This document shows positions 13,412 to 21,618 of a stretch of DNA of 64,000 nt, one piece after another. The translations under genes and the position numbers were made by a program. A model generated the notes under the pieces. That model had not been told where the DNA came from, did not search any database, and worked only from the letters and a program-made list of their open reading frames with translations. Numbering within the stretch: the stretch's first letter is position 1; each line of letters opens with the position of its first letter. The DNA is taken from assembly GCF_029639405.1 (NCBI RefSeq), contig NZ_CP121274.1, forward strand, positions 2,232,001 through 2,296,000, given 5' to 3'. Origin of the DNA: Microbacterium proteolyticum (GTDB lineage: Bacteria > Actinomycetota > Actinomycetes > Actinomycetales > Microbacteriaceae).

Positions 13412-14221
13412 GTGACTCAGCCTACCTGCAAGCTCGACTACTGCGACCGCGCGGCCACCCTCAAGGGTCTGTGCCGCGGCCACTACAGCCAGCAATGGCG
13501 AGGCGCCGAGTTCACCCCGTTGCGCCATCGGAACTCCGGCAAGCCATGCCGGTTCCCCGGCTGCCCAAAGACGCTAGACGGGCACGCCGCGCAAGGTCTA
13601 TGCCAGTCTCACTACCGACACTGGCGGCAGTTCGGGAACCTGGAGCCCACCCGCGGCAAGAACGCCGGCCTGAGGTGCGCTAAAGATGGCTGCGAAAAGG
13701 CGCTTGGCGTCAGCGACGCGCGCGGCCTATGCGGACGCCACTACTCTCAGTGGCGGACGGACAACGGCCCCCGATGCACGATCGATAACTGCTCCCGCGT
13801 CATAGCAACGGGTGGTTTGTGTCAGCGGCACTTCAAGCGCAAGAGAAGCCACGGCGACCCGCACCACAAGCACCCCGTCAAGGTCTGCCTCGAGTGCGAT
13901 CAAGACTTCCGGCCGTCCGTATGGCGCCAAGTTGTATGCCGCGCGTGCGTCCGCGAGCACACCAAAAAGCGGCGCGACTCGGTCCGGTACGCCCAAACCG
14001 ACCGTGACATGCGGCGCCTTCTCAGCAGGTTTCGCAACGCGTGCGCATACTGCGGCGGATCTCTCACCGCAGGCATGCATCTAGACCACGTCTGGCCCGT
14101 TTCGCGAGGCGGCGTAACTGGCATATCGAACATTGTCCCAGCGTGTGTCGCATGCAACCTGTCGAAGTCGAACAAGTCGGTTATGGAGTGGCGCGTCTGG
14201 AAGCTCAACCGTGCCGCATGA
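13412..14221 (+). CDS. HNH endonuclease with repeated Cys/His zinc modules
   Basis: The 269-aa protein (GTG 13,412, AGAAGGAG upstream) has four to five N-terminal repeats of the form CxxxxCxxx...GLCxxHYxxW (about residues 4-130), a CLECDQDF module, and a C-terminal HNH domain (CAYCGGSLTAGMHLDHVWPV, then NIVPACVACNLSKSNK). The repeats probably bind DNA. The family is common as free-standing homing-type nucleases in actinophages. Confidence 0.85.
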   Translation: MTQPTCKLDYCDRAATLKGLCRGHYSQQWRGAEFTPLRHRNSGKPCRFPGCPKTLDGHAAQGLCQSHYRHWRQFGNLEPTRGKNAGLRCAKDGCEKALGVSDARGLCGRHYSQWRTDNGPRCTIDNCSRVIATGGLCQRHFKRKRSHGDPHHKHPVKVCLECDQDFRPSVWRQVVCRACVREHTKKRRDSVRYAQTDRDMRRLLSRFRNACAYCGGSLTAGMHLDHVWPVSRGGVTGISNIVPACVACNLSKSNKSVMEWRVWKLNRAA

Positions 14222-14354
14222 ATCCTCCCGTTGCGACGGTGGGGTAGGGCTGCTCGGGCCGCGTCCGGACGAACGCACCGAGCACACCCGAATACCGCGC
14301 ACGCAGACGGCTAACCGGCGTAAGTGTGGTCAACACCGAAGCAAAGGTGCGCGC

Positions 14355-14522
14355 ATGGACGAATACGTCTCATGTGACCAATGCTCGGCGCGGGCGTACA
14401 TCTTCGTCGAACTCGCAAACGGCGGCGAACTGTCCTGGTGCATTCACCACGGCAAACACCACACCCCGGCCCTACAAGCGGCCGGGGCAATCATCTTCGA
14501 CCTGTCATACACGCTCGAATGA
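14355..14522 (+). CDS. DUF7455-like small Cys/His protein
   Basis: A 55-aa protein: YVSCDQCSARAYIFVELANG then LSWCIHHGKHH, the pattern of a small domain family (Cys-x-x-Cys...Cys-x-His-His) common in actinobacteria and their phages. It probably folds around one zinc ion. Start ATG 14,355. Function unknown. Confidence 0.7.
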   Translation: MDEYVSCDQCSARAYIFVELANGGELSWCIHHGKHHTPALQAAGAIIFDLSYTLE

Positions 14523-14526
14523 GAAA

Positions 14527-14563
14527 ACCCCCCAAGTGCGCTTCCGTGAGAGGCGTGGGGGGT
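14527..14563 (+). terminator. hairpin terminator
   Basis: ACCCCCCA (14,527-14,534) pairs with TGGGGGGT (14,556-14,563), with a 21-nt loop that can itself pair in part (GCTTCC/GAGGC). It follows the DUF7455-like gene directly. Confidence 0.5.
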
Positions 14564-14598
14564 ATGGCGAATCCCATGCTACACGCGTTGGAGGGGTG

Positions 14599-15066
14599 AT
14601 GGCTCGCACGACCGTAGTCCCCGTCATGATCAAGGAAACGCGGCCTGACATTCCCGGCCACGCTGGGCGCACCGAAACGCACTCAGCAAAGCGCCGAGCA
14701 TCTATCGGTGATGGCCGCTATTGGCTCGTACGGCGTCGTGGGCTGTTCCGACGCTGGCAATGGCTTCCGGTGCGTGGCGCGTTCGTAAGCCTCTTCGAGT
14801 TGGAGGGTAAGGACCGGGCAATGACGCATTCAACGCGGAAAACCGGAGAGCCGAACCAGGATGCACTAGAGGCCGCTGCACTCAGCGAGGCGACCGAGAC
14901 GCCCACGCGATGGCTCGCACGTAATCTCCTTGCCGTACAAAAAGAACGGGACACGTTCGGGGTAGAAGCCGTACTCGAACCACGCCGCCGCGTCGACTGG
15001 ACCGAACCCGCAACCGAAGAAGGCGCATGGGATCTGCCCACCGAATGCAAAGTCGGCGAAGACTGA
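14599..15066 (+). CDS. 155-aa hypothetical phage protein
   Basis: ATG 14,599 has GGAGGGG just upstream. The N-terminal half is basic (YWLVRRRGLFRRWQWLPVRG) and the C-terminal half acidic. No domain recognised. It starts a chain of overlapping micro-genes. Confidence 0.5.
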   Translation: MARTTVVPVMIKETRPDIPGHAGRTETHSAKRRASIGDGRYWLVRRRGLFRRWQWLPVRGAFVSLFELEGKDRAMTHSTRKTGEPNQDALEAAALSEATETPTRWLARNLLAVQKERDTFGVEAVLEPRRRVDWTEPATEEGAWDLPTECKVGED

Positions 15067-15203
15067 TGCGGCATAAAACCCACAACGTCGGCTGTGTGAT
15101 CTACCCCACACTCGCATTCATCCTCGGCATCACCGCCACCATCTACACCAGACCACGCATCCCCGCACTCCTCTGGTGGCTGTTCGGAAACGGGAAGGCA
15201 TGA
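15066..15203 (+). CDS. 45-aa membrane micro-protein
   Basis: ATG 15,066 (TGATG overlap). One membrane segment (VIYPTLAFILGITATIYT) and a second weakly hydrophobic stretch. Function unknown. Confidence 0.45.
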   Translation: MRHKTHNVGCVIYPTLAFILGITATIYTRPRIPALLWWLFGNGKA

Positions 15204-15331
15204 GCATGAGCGAGCAAGAACTGCGCGGACACTGGTCGAATGGCGACCCCGTGCACATCATTACCGACGGAGTGAACCGCCGCATCGCACCGAACCTGAA
15301 TGGCGCGGAATGGATCCCCGAAACGGATTGA
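15200..15331 (+). CDS. 43-aa hypothetical protein
   Basis: ATG 15,200 overlaps the previous stop (ATGA). Product MSMSEQELRGHWSNGDPVHI and 23 more residues, polar. Supported by tight coupling only. Confidence 0.4.
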   Translation: MSMSEQELRGHWSNGDPVHIITDGVNRRIAPNLNGAEWIPETD

Positions 15332-15423
15332 TGCCACGCTGCGGGATCTGCGGCGAACCAACCTGGGGCATCTGCTGCGACGTCGTAAGCGAATACCTCA
15401 GCGACGACGAGGAGCAACAGTGA
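15331..15423 (+). CDS. 30-aa Cys-rich micro-protein
   Basis: ATG 15,331 overlaps the previous stop. MPRCGICGEPTWGICCDVVS followed by an acidic tail; four Cys could bind one zinc. Confidence 0.4.
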   Translation: MPRCGICGEPTWGICCDVVSEYLSDDEEQQ

Positions 15424-15665
15424 GCGACGCAACCAAAGCCGCGCTCTACAAAGCCCTCGAAGCCCACATAACCGACGTCACCGAAGGCGGACTCGTCACC
15501 GACTGGGCACTCATCGCAGCCACCACCAGCGTCGAAAACATCGGCACCGGAACAACCCGCTACTGGCTCGAAGGCAAAACCGGCCAACCCATCCACGTCA
15601 CCATCGGCCTCCTCCAATACGGCCGCGAAACCACCACCTGGGGCGACGACGATGACGACGATTGA
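15420..15665 (+). CDS. 81-aa hypothetical phage protein with acidic tail
   Basis: GTG 15,420 (GTGA overlap). The body (ATKAALYKALEAHITDVTEG then WALIAATTSVENIGTGTTRY) is a conserved-looking small fold, and the protein ends in a run of Asp. Its 3' end overlaps the next gene by 14 bases. Confidence 0.55.
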   Translation: MSDATKAALYKALEAHITDVTEGGLVTDWALIAATTSVENIGTGTTRYWLEGKTGQPIHVTIGLLQYGRETTTWGDDDDDD

Positions 15666-15780
15666 GGAAGCGCAAGTCGTGATCCGGTGGCTCGAACGAT
15701 TCGCATCCCAAGGCATCGTCACCATCGGCGGCAAAGGTGGCGCGCTCGAAACGGCGAAAGAGATCGCTTCCGATGACTGA
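15652..15780 (+). CDS. 42-aa hypothetical protein
   Basis: ATG 15,652 lies inside the Asp-encoding tail of the previous gene. Product is helical (TIEEAQVVIRWLERFASQGI). Low-information, supported by position. Confidence 0.4.
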   Translation: MTTIEEAQVVIRWLERFASQGIVTIGGKGGALETAKEIASDD

Positions 15781-15901
15781 CGGCTACGAATGCGCTGGCT
15801 GCGGATACACCTACCAATCCGTACTCGCCGCCGCGCAATGCTGCGAAGGATTCGACGACCTCCCACCCTTCACCCGCAACTACGAACTCGGCAAAAACTA
15901 A
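15773..15901 (+). CDS. 42-aa Cys-containing hypothetical protein
   Basis: ATG 15,773. MTDGYECAGCGYTYQSVLAA with a later CC pair suggests a minimal zinc ribbon. Confidence 0.45.
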   Translation: MTDGYECAGCGYTYQSVLAAAQCCEGFDDLPPFTRNYELGKN

Positions 15902-15910
15902 GGACGAGGC

Positions 15911-16114
15911 ATGTCGACGGTCCACACGTACCCGGTCAACGACCTGATCGAACACAACACGGACGGCGAGGACTGCCAGTGCGGGCCATCGACAGAGCCC
16001 GTTGAAAGCGACGACGGGTCAATCGGCTGGCACATCATCCACCACTCACTCGACGGTCGCGAGTTCACCGAACCCGACTACACCGGCCCATCCATGCCGA
16101 CCGAGGCGCGCTGA
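15911..16114 (+). CDS. 67-aa conserved phage protein
   Basis: ATG 15,911 after AGGACGAGGC. It reads VNDLIEHNTDGEDCQCGPST...GSIGWHIIHHSLDGRE, a pattern I recall from several actinophage genes near the terminase. Function unknown. Confidence 0.55.
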   Translation: MSTVHTYPVNDLIEHNTDGEDCQCGPSTEPVESDDGSIGWHIIHHSLDGREFTEPDYTGPSMPTEAR

Positions 16115-16230
16115 TGGACTGGGGCGACCTCACACCAGACGAAATCGCCGCAGTCAAACGAGTCTGGCGCCGCATGCGACGACGCAGGCTCTGGCAATGG
16201 GTACGCGACCTTTTCACCGGGCGGCCCTAA
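16114..16230 (+). CDS. 38-aa basic micro-protein
   Basis: ATG 16,114 overlaps the previous stop and its TAA overlaps the next ATG. The product is helical and very basic (VKRVWRRMRRRRLWQWVRDL), suggesting nucleic-acid or membrane contact. Confidence 0.45.
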   Translation: MDWGDLTPDEIAAVKRVWRRMRRRRLWQWVRDLFTGRP

Positions 16231-16515
16231 TGCCCGCCAAAGGGCGACCATGGAACCGCGAGGCCGCAGCATTCAAAGCTGAATGTGCGCGCAGGAGCGC
16301 ACCCTGCTGGATCTGCCACAACGCCCGAGGGCCGATCCAATACGACGCCGAACCGCGCACGCCGATGTCATTCAGCGTCGACCACGTGACACCCACCTCA
16401 CTCGGTGGTGATGCAGTGCGCCGCGCCAACTTCAAGCCGGCGCACTACCCACGGCTGTAACTCATCCCGCGGCAACGCCTCACGAGGCGACTACCCGACA
16501 ACGCGCCGCTGGTAA
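16230..16515 (+). pseudogene. small HNH endonuclease, frameshifted near the C-terminus
   Basis: The frame from ATG 16,230 reads MPAKGRPWNREAAAFKAECA, CWICHNARG and SFSVDHVTPTSLGG, the HNH core, but stops at 16,460 after PAHYPRL. The expected ending GCNSSRGNASRGDYPTTRRW continues from 16,453 in the +1-shifted frame to TAA at 16,513-16,515. An extra C (or 4 bases) around 16,448-16,452 explains this. Such HNH proteins beside terminase genes cooperate in cos cleavage in some phages. Loss of the last zinc/HNH segment should inactivate it, unless the ribosome shifts frame. Confidence 0.75.
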
Positions 16516-16522
16516 CACACTG

Positions 16523-16577
16523 CTCACCCTGTCGGGGGTGAGAGCCCGCAGACGGATTGATCCCCGTCGTGGCGGGC
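16523..16577 (+). promoter_or_regulatory. two tandem hairpins ahead of the second HNH gene
   Basis: CTCACCC/GGGTGAG (16,523-16,542), then a longer stem GCCCGC-A-GACGG with CCGTC...GCGGGC (16,544-16,577). The second is followed by ATTTCTCG and could terminate transcription. The layout resembles the hairpin leader of the other HNH gene. Confidence 0.5.
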
Positions 16578-16609
16578 ATTTCTCGTACCCACCGACATGG
16601 GGAGCATCA

Positions 16610-17341
16610 ATGCGTACCTGCACTATCGACGGATGCGACCGGAAGCACGTAGCCAAGGGACTCTGTAAGACCCACTACAACCAGGCAAACCCGAACCGCC
16701 ATCCCAAAGTCCTCGTGCCGTGCGACGAGTGCGGAGCCGAATGCGAGAAAGAGAAGCGTCAAGCGCGCTACTCCAACACCTTCTGCTCACTACTGTGCCG
16801 AGACCATTTCCGATTCGGGCCTACTGATTGCGTGCTACCCAAAGATCACTGGGCGCGCTGGTACGGCAGAAGCGAGAAATGGTACCCGCCCATGCCGGAA
16901 ACCCTCGAGTGTGGGTGGTGCGGCGAAGAGTTTACGCGCAAGACTGTGCGCTCAAGATTCTGTACTTCTAGATGTGGGACGAAGTTCAAGCAGACTAAGC
17001 GCAGAGGAACACAAGCCGGATCGCCCGGGACATACTCATGGGCAGACATAGTCAAGCTCTGGCTCAAGTTCGATAAGTGCTGCGCATATTGCAGGTTGTC
17101 CGTACCGATGACGAACATCGAAGCAGAACACGTCATACCCCTCAGCAAGGGCGGCGCCAACAACACGACCAACCTCCTGCCTTCATGCAAACGCTGCAAC
17201 TCAGACAAGCGAGACCTGCTGCTCCACGAGTGGGCACTCGACAGGGAGCGGCGGCACCTCGACCCAGTTCACACCGCATGGGCACCCGACGACGAGCGCT
17301 ACAAGCACCTCGTCATGTCGACCCATGCCCTCGCCGCATAG
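16610..17341 (+). CDS. HNH endonuclease with N-terminal zinc modules
   Basis: The 243-aa protein starts at ATG 16,610 (GGGGAG 7-8 nt upstream). Residues 1-25 form a CTIDGCDRKHVAKGLCKTHY module like those of the 13,412 protein, followed by three Cys clusters (CDECG, CGWCGEEF, FCTSRCG). The C-terminal HNH is CAYCRLSV...IEAEHVIPLSKGGAN then LLPSCKRCNSDK, intact. Its position directly before the terminase suggests it could take over the role of the broken small HNH gene. Confidence 0.85.
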   Translation: MRTCTIDGCDRKHVAKGLCKTHYNQANPNRHPKVLVPCDECGAECEKEKRQARYSNTFCSLLCRDHFRFGPTDCVLPKDHWARWYGRSEKWYPPMPETLECGWCGEEFTRKTVRSRFCTSRCGTKFKQTKRRGTQAGSPGTYSWADIVKLWLKFDKCCAYCRLSVPMTNIEAEHVIPLSKGGANNTTNLLPSCKRCNSDKRDLLLHEWALDRERRHLDPVHTAWAPDDERYKHLVMSTHALAA

Positions 17342-17345
17342 GGGT

Positions 17346-17366
17346 GGGGGCCGAGGTCAGGCCCCC
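17346..17366 (+). terminator. GC hairpin before the terminase, possible cos-region element
   Basis: GGGGGCC (17,346-17,352) pairs with GGCCCCC (17,360-17,366) around 7 nt. It separates the HNH gene from terminase. In cos phages the cohesive end usually lies in this interval, but no overhang can be defined from sequence alone. Confidence 0.45.
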
Positions 17367-17439
17367 CTCGACGCGGTGGACCACCGGGGAGGCGACCCTT
17401 CTCTCCCCACGCAAAATCCGACCCTCTAGGAGGTCTTCT

Positions 17440-17670
17440 GTGGCCGTCCTGGATGAGGTGAAGCGTGAGCTTGAAGGCGTCTCTCTCCCGGGGTGGAAGC
17501 GCGAGACGGCGTTTGCTCTGGCGGCTGCCATGGACGATTCTCCGAACGCTTCGACGGCGAAGGAGTTGCGGGCTCTGATGAGTGAAGTGTCCGCTAAGCC
17601 GGTTGCGACTGGGGATGTGAGCGATGACCTTGCAGCTAAGCGAGCAGCTCGCCGTTCCGCCGCGGGTTAG
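17440..17670 (+). CDS. terminase small subunit
   Basis: A 76-aa protein (GTG 17,440, TAGGAGG upstream). Helical, with LPGWKRETAFALAAAMDDSP then STAKELRALMSEVS; short proteins of this type precede the large subunit in many actinophages. It overlaps the large subunit by 47 bases. It would recognise the packaging site. Confidence 0.65.
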   Translation: MAVLDEVKRELEGVSLPGWKRETAFALAAAMDDSPNASTAKELRALMSEVSAKPVATGDVSDDLAAKRAARRSAAG

Positions 17671-19108
17671 GTCGGTTCCTGAATACTCGTTCACGTCTGG
17701 CGTTGAGGCTGTTGAGCTTGCGGAATCGGTCGGTCTCGAGCCGGATGACTGGCAGGCGGCTGCGGTATACGACATCCTCGGCGAGGATGATGCTGGCAAA
17801 TGGGCCTCTTTCGAGTCTGCGGTCATCGTGCCTCGACAGAACGGGAAGGGCACGATCTTCGAGATCGTGCAACTGTCCGACCTGTTCCTTTTCTCGTCGG
17901 CGCAGCGCGACTTCTTGGCCATCCACACGGCCCATGAGTTCAAGACGGCGCAGGAGGCATTCCGGCGCTTGCTGTTTTGGGTGGAGAACACGGACTGGCT
18001 GCGTAAGAAGGTCAAGCGTGTTTCGACAGCCCACGGCGAAGAAGGTATCGAGCTGCTGAATGGCGCTCGCCAGCGATTCTTGGCGCGATCGAGCGGTTCC
18101 GGCCGCGGTTTCTCGTGCGATCGGCTCGGGTACGACGAGGCCTATCACCTTCCCGAGGAGACGGTGGCGGCTTCGCTCCCGGCCTTGTCGGCGCGACCAA
18201 ACCCGTCTGTGATCTATGCCTCATCGGCGCCGCGAGGCGACCAGTACGGCATTGTTCTGCGGCGGGTGATGCGGCGGGGACGCCGCGAGCCGGAGCATCG
18301 CGATGAACCGCAGCCCGACAAGGATCCCAACCTTTGCTACATCGAGTACAGCGCTGATCCGAAGGCGGATCTTGACGACCCGGCCGCCCGGTTGCAGGCA
18401 AATCCGGGAGCTTCGTCGCGGCGCAAAGTTCCTTCGCTTGAGTACATGCAGAAGGAACGCGCCGGCATGTCCGAGGTCGCGTTTGCGCGCGAACGTCTGG
18501 GAATCCTGGACGAGAACGAGGGCGCGAGTGTCGTCGATCTCGAGGTCTGGGACTCGCTTGTCGAGGTCGGGGTGCAGCCGTTTGATCCTGTTGCTTTCGC
18601 TATTGACGTGAACCCGGACTCGAGCTTCACAAGCATCGCAGTAGCGGGCGCCGCCGCTGACGGCCGATTGTTCTGCACGGTCGTTGACCGGCGCCGCGGT
18701 ACTGGTTGGGTCGTCGACCGCGTGGAGGAGCTGCGTGACAAGTGGTCGCCTACGTCGATCACGCTGGACGCGATCAGCCCCGCCGGTTCATTGCTTCCAG
18801 CTTTCGCGGAGCGCGGCGTTGAGGTCGATGTTGTTACGACAACCCAGTACGGGCAGGCGTGCGGCGCATTCAAGGCTGCCGTGGACGAAAAGCGGATTGT
18901 TCACGAGGGGCAGTCGGGCCTGCGTGCGGCTCTTGAGTCGGCTCGTAAGCGTCCGCTAGGTGAGTCCGGCCTGTGGGGTTGGCATCGGCGCGACACGACC
19001 GACATAACCCCTCTTGTTGCAGTGACTTTGGCGACGTTCGCTCACGTGCGAACATCTGGCGCAGCCCTCGGCGCGCCGTCCGATAACCGTGTGATTGTGT
19101 TCCGATGA
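17624..19108 (+). CDS. terminase large subunit
   Basis: The 494-aa protein holds the ATPase with its adenine/Walker region (VIVPRQNGKGTIFEIVQL, where RQNGKG is the phage-type Walker A), RLGYDEAYHLPEE (Walker B Asp-Glu), and the C-terminal nuclease with acidic residues in AIDVNPDSSFTSIAVA and SITLDAISPAG. It cuts and pumps DNA into the prohead through the portal. Length fits the family. Confidence 0.92.
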   Translation: MTLQLSEQLAVPPRVRSVPEYSFTSGVEAVELAESVGLEPDDWQAAAVYDILGEDDAGKWASFESAVIVPRQNGKGTIFEIVQLSDLFLFSSAQRDFLAIHTAHEFKTAQEAFRRLLFWVENTDWLRKKVKRVSTAHGEEGIELLNGARQRFLARSSGSGRGFSCDRLGYDEAYHLPEETVAASLPALSARPNPSVIYASSAPRGDQYGIVLRRVMRRGRREPEHRDEPQPDKDPNLCYIEYSADPKADLDDPAARLQANPGASSRRKVPSLEYMQKERAGMSEVAFARERLGILDENEGASVVDLEVWDSLVEVGVQPFDPVAFAIDVNPDSSFTSIAVAGAAADGRLFCTVVDRRRGTGWVVDRVEELRDKWSPTSITLDAISPAGSLLPAFAERGVEVDVVTTTQYGQACGAFKAAVDEKRIVHEGQSGLRAALESARKRPLGESGLWGWHRRDTTDITPLVAVTLATFAHVRTSGAALGAPSDNRVIVFR

Positions 19109-19118
19109 GGGGGATACC

Positions 19119-20471
19119 TTGGCTGACCTCTCTGTGACGGAACTGTCGATGCTGACGAATATGCGGGATACGCTCCTGCGTGCCCGTCGGCACACTGATG
19201 AGCTGAACGACATCTATGAGGGTGTGCAAAAGCTCGAGCAGTTGGGTTTGTCGATTCCGCCGGAGCTTGAGCAGTTTTCGGTGATCTTGAATTGGCCGCG
19301 GGTGACCGTGGATGCGGTTGAGCGTCGCTTGGATGTGCAGGGCTTCCGTGCTGGTGACGGGAAGCCGGATCCGTACCTGTGGGATGTTTGGCAGTACAAC
19401 AACATGGATGAGCGGCAGACGTTCGCTCATGTTGATGCGCTGGCCCTTGAGCGGTCGTATGTGTGCGTTGGCACGAACGATAAGGACCGCGACTTTCCAC
19501 TTATCACGGTGGAGTCTCCTCGGGAGATGATCGCTCTTCGTGACCCGCGCACGCACCGGATTACGTCTGCTATTCGTTCGTATGACGCGAAGGATGGCGA
19601 CGATCAGCGTTTGACGTGGTACCGCGAAAATGTCACGCGGTGGCTGATTCGTAACCAGAACGGCTACTGGGTCGATGAGTTTGAGCCAGACTTTCACAAC
19701 CTGGGTGCTGTGCCTGTTGTGGCGATGGTGAACCGGAACCGGTCCACGCGTCGCCGCGACAGCATCCTTGAGGGTGTTTCGGAGATGACGGACATCATCC
19801 CGATTGCCGCTTCGGCGTCTCGTGCGATCACGAATGCGCAGTTGCTGCAGGAGACGATGGTTGCGCCGGCTCGTGGCGTCCTGGGTGCCACTAAGGGCGA
19901 TTTCATTGACCAGAACGGCGAGCAACTGTCCGCGTGGCAGACGTATTTCGGCTCCGTCTGGGCTTTGGCGAACAAGGACGCTAAGACGTTCCAGTTCGAT
20001 GCTGCGGAGATGCGCAACATCGAGACGATCGTGAACGTGTATGCGCGTCAGGCGTCGTCTGTGGGAGGCCTCCCGCCGGACTACTACGGCCTGAACACGC
20101 AGAATCCCCCGTCTGCTGAGGGTCAGCGCGCGGGGGAGACCCGGCTGATCAAGAACGCGGAGCGCAAGCAGACGTCGTTCGGTCACTCGTGGGAGTCGGT
20201 GCAGCGTCTTGTGTACCGGTTCAAGACCGGTGCTTGGTCGGATGAGGCACGCAAGCTCGAGACGATCTGGCGTGACGCTGGTACGCCGACGGTGGCTCAG
20301 GTGACTGACGCGATCGTGAAGCGCTACCAGGCGGGTCTGATCGATTGGGAGACGGCTCAGGAACGCATGGGGGAGACTCCGGTGGCGATTGAGCAGATGC
20401 GTGAGCGCCGCAAGGGTGATCTTGAGTCTGCGATGACGGCTGGGGTGCAGAACTTCGTTCAGGGGGTCTGA
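19119..20471 (+). CDS. portal protein (SPP1 gp6-like)
   Basis: The 450-aa protein begins at TTG 19,119, preceded by GAGGGGG. It contains LILNWPRVTVDAVERRLDVQ-like N-terminal region, ERSYVCVGTN and the C-terminal SSVGGLPPDYYGLNTQNPPS with a following helical wing, typical of the actinophage portal family. It forms the dodecameric DNA channel and docks terminase. Confidence 0.88.
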   Translation: MADLSVTELSMLTNMRDTLLRARRHTDELNDIYEGVQKLEQLGLSIPPELEQFSVILNWPRVTVDAVERRLDVQGFRAGDGKPDPYLWDVWQYNNMDERQTFAHVDALALERSYVCVGTNDKDRDFPLITVESPREMIALRDPRTHRITSAIRSYDAKDGDDQRLTWYRENVTRWLIRNQNGYWVDEFEPDFHNLGAVPVVAMVNRNRSTRRRDSILEGVSEMTDIIPIAASASRAITNAQLLQETMVAPARGVLGATKGDFIDQNGEQLSAWQTYFGSVWALANKDAKTFQFDAAEMRNIETIVNVYARQASSVGGLPPDYYGLNTQNPPSAEGQRAGETRLIKNAERKQTSFGHSWESVQRLVYRFKTGAWSDEARKLETIWRDAGTPTVAQVTDAIVKRYQAGLIDWETAQERMGETPVAIEQMRERRKGDLESAMTAGVQNFVQGV

Positions 20472-20473
20472 TC

Positions 20474-21550
20474 GTGGGTGTCGCGGAGGACGCGCAGGCT
20501 ACTCAGGCGGCGGCGATTGCACGTTCTGATCGGGCTGCGAACTTGTCTGTTCGGTTGTGGCGTCGGGTTGATGCGGCTGACCTTGATGGTTCTTGGGATG
20601 CCGTGTCTCCGACCGTCGAGGCTGCGGTTTCCGCTGCGACCGTCGCGAACGCGGGCACGGTTGGGGCGTTCACGAACCGAACGGCTCGCGCTGATGGCCT
20701 GACTGGCGACCTGTTGAACCCTCGTGCTTTCGCAGGCGTAACGGGGTCCGGTGTTGCGTTGGCGCAGTCCCTACGTGGCGGGATCATCACCGCGAAGCAG
20801 GCGCTTGCGGGTGGCGCGTCTCTTGCTGACGCAATGATGGCCGGCGGGACGTACCTGACGCTGCTGGTCAAGACGGCGGTCGCCGATGTCGAGCGTTCAT
20901 CGAGTGTTGCCGCGGCAACTGGCAAGGGGTACGTCCGCTACGTGCGCCTGGTGAACCCGGGCGCGTGCTCGAGGTGCGCGATCTTGGCCGGTTCTGACCG
21001 GTACAGGTCGAACTTCCAGCGTCACCCGGCTTGCAGGTGCTCGACAGTCCCCGTGAAGGGGATGAGTATCCCGGATGGTCTACACGCCAGCCCAATGGAT
21101 CACTTCTGGTCACTCAGCCCCGCCGAGCAGGAACGGGTGTACACGAAGTCTGGTGCGGAGGCGATCCACGCTGGCGCCGACCCTATCAAGGTCGTGAATG
21201 CCCGACGTGGGTCCACTCGGGTACGTCTCGATCGGGTCGTCCAGTATGGCCCGGCCCGTATTCAGCGCTCTGTTATCGGACGCAACGCTGACGGCACTCC
21301 TGTCCTTGGCTACGCAACGGTCGAGGGAAAGACACGCCTTGGAAAGCGCCTCAACGGAGTGCAGCGGCCACGTCTCATGCCCGAGACGATCGTCGACTTG
21401 ACGGACGACGTCGAAATGCGCCGCGTTCTGCTGCGTGACGCCGGCTATCTCACCTCGCCGGCTCAGCCGCGCGAACTTTTCCGGCAGCAGGAATCAGACC
21501 GGCAAGAAGCGGACGCGTTCTACCGCTCCAAGGGCATCTTCGTCGGCTAA
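20474..21550 (+). CDS. MuF-like minor head protein
   Basis: The 358-aa protein is Ala-rich and helical for 150 residues, then has the MuF signature RLVNPGACSRCAILAG...NFQRHPACRCSTVPV (about residues 158-192), and a variable C-terminal region. These proteins follow the portal and are injected or help head assembly. Some related proteins carry toxin or protease domains at the C-terminus; none is recognised here. Confidence 0.8.
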   Translation: MGVAEDAQATQAAAIARSDRAANLSVRLWRRVDAADLDGSWDAVSPTVEAAVSAATVANAGTVGAFTNRTARADGLTGDLLNPRAFAGVTGSGVALAQSLRGGIITAKQALAGGASLADAMMAGGTYLTLLVKTAVADVERSSSVAAATGKGYVRYVRLVNPGACSRCAILAGSDRYRSNFQRHPACRCSTVPVKGMSIPDGLHASPMDHFWSLSPAEQERVYTKSGAEAIHAGADPIKVVNARRGSTRVRLDRVVQYGPARIQRSVIGRNADGTPVLGYATVEGKTRLGKRLNGVQRPRLMPETIVDLTDDVEMRRVLLRDAGYLTSPAQPRELFRQQESDRQEADAFYRSKGIFVG

Positions 21551-21618
21551 CCATCATCTTCCCCGTCTGGGGCTACGCCTACGCGCAGCGGTCAATGCGC
21601 GGACACAGGAGACGCAAA

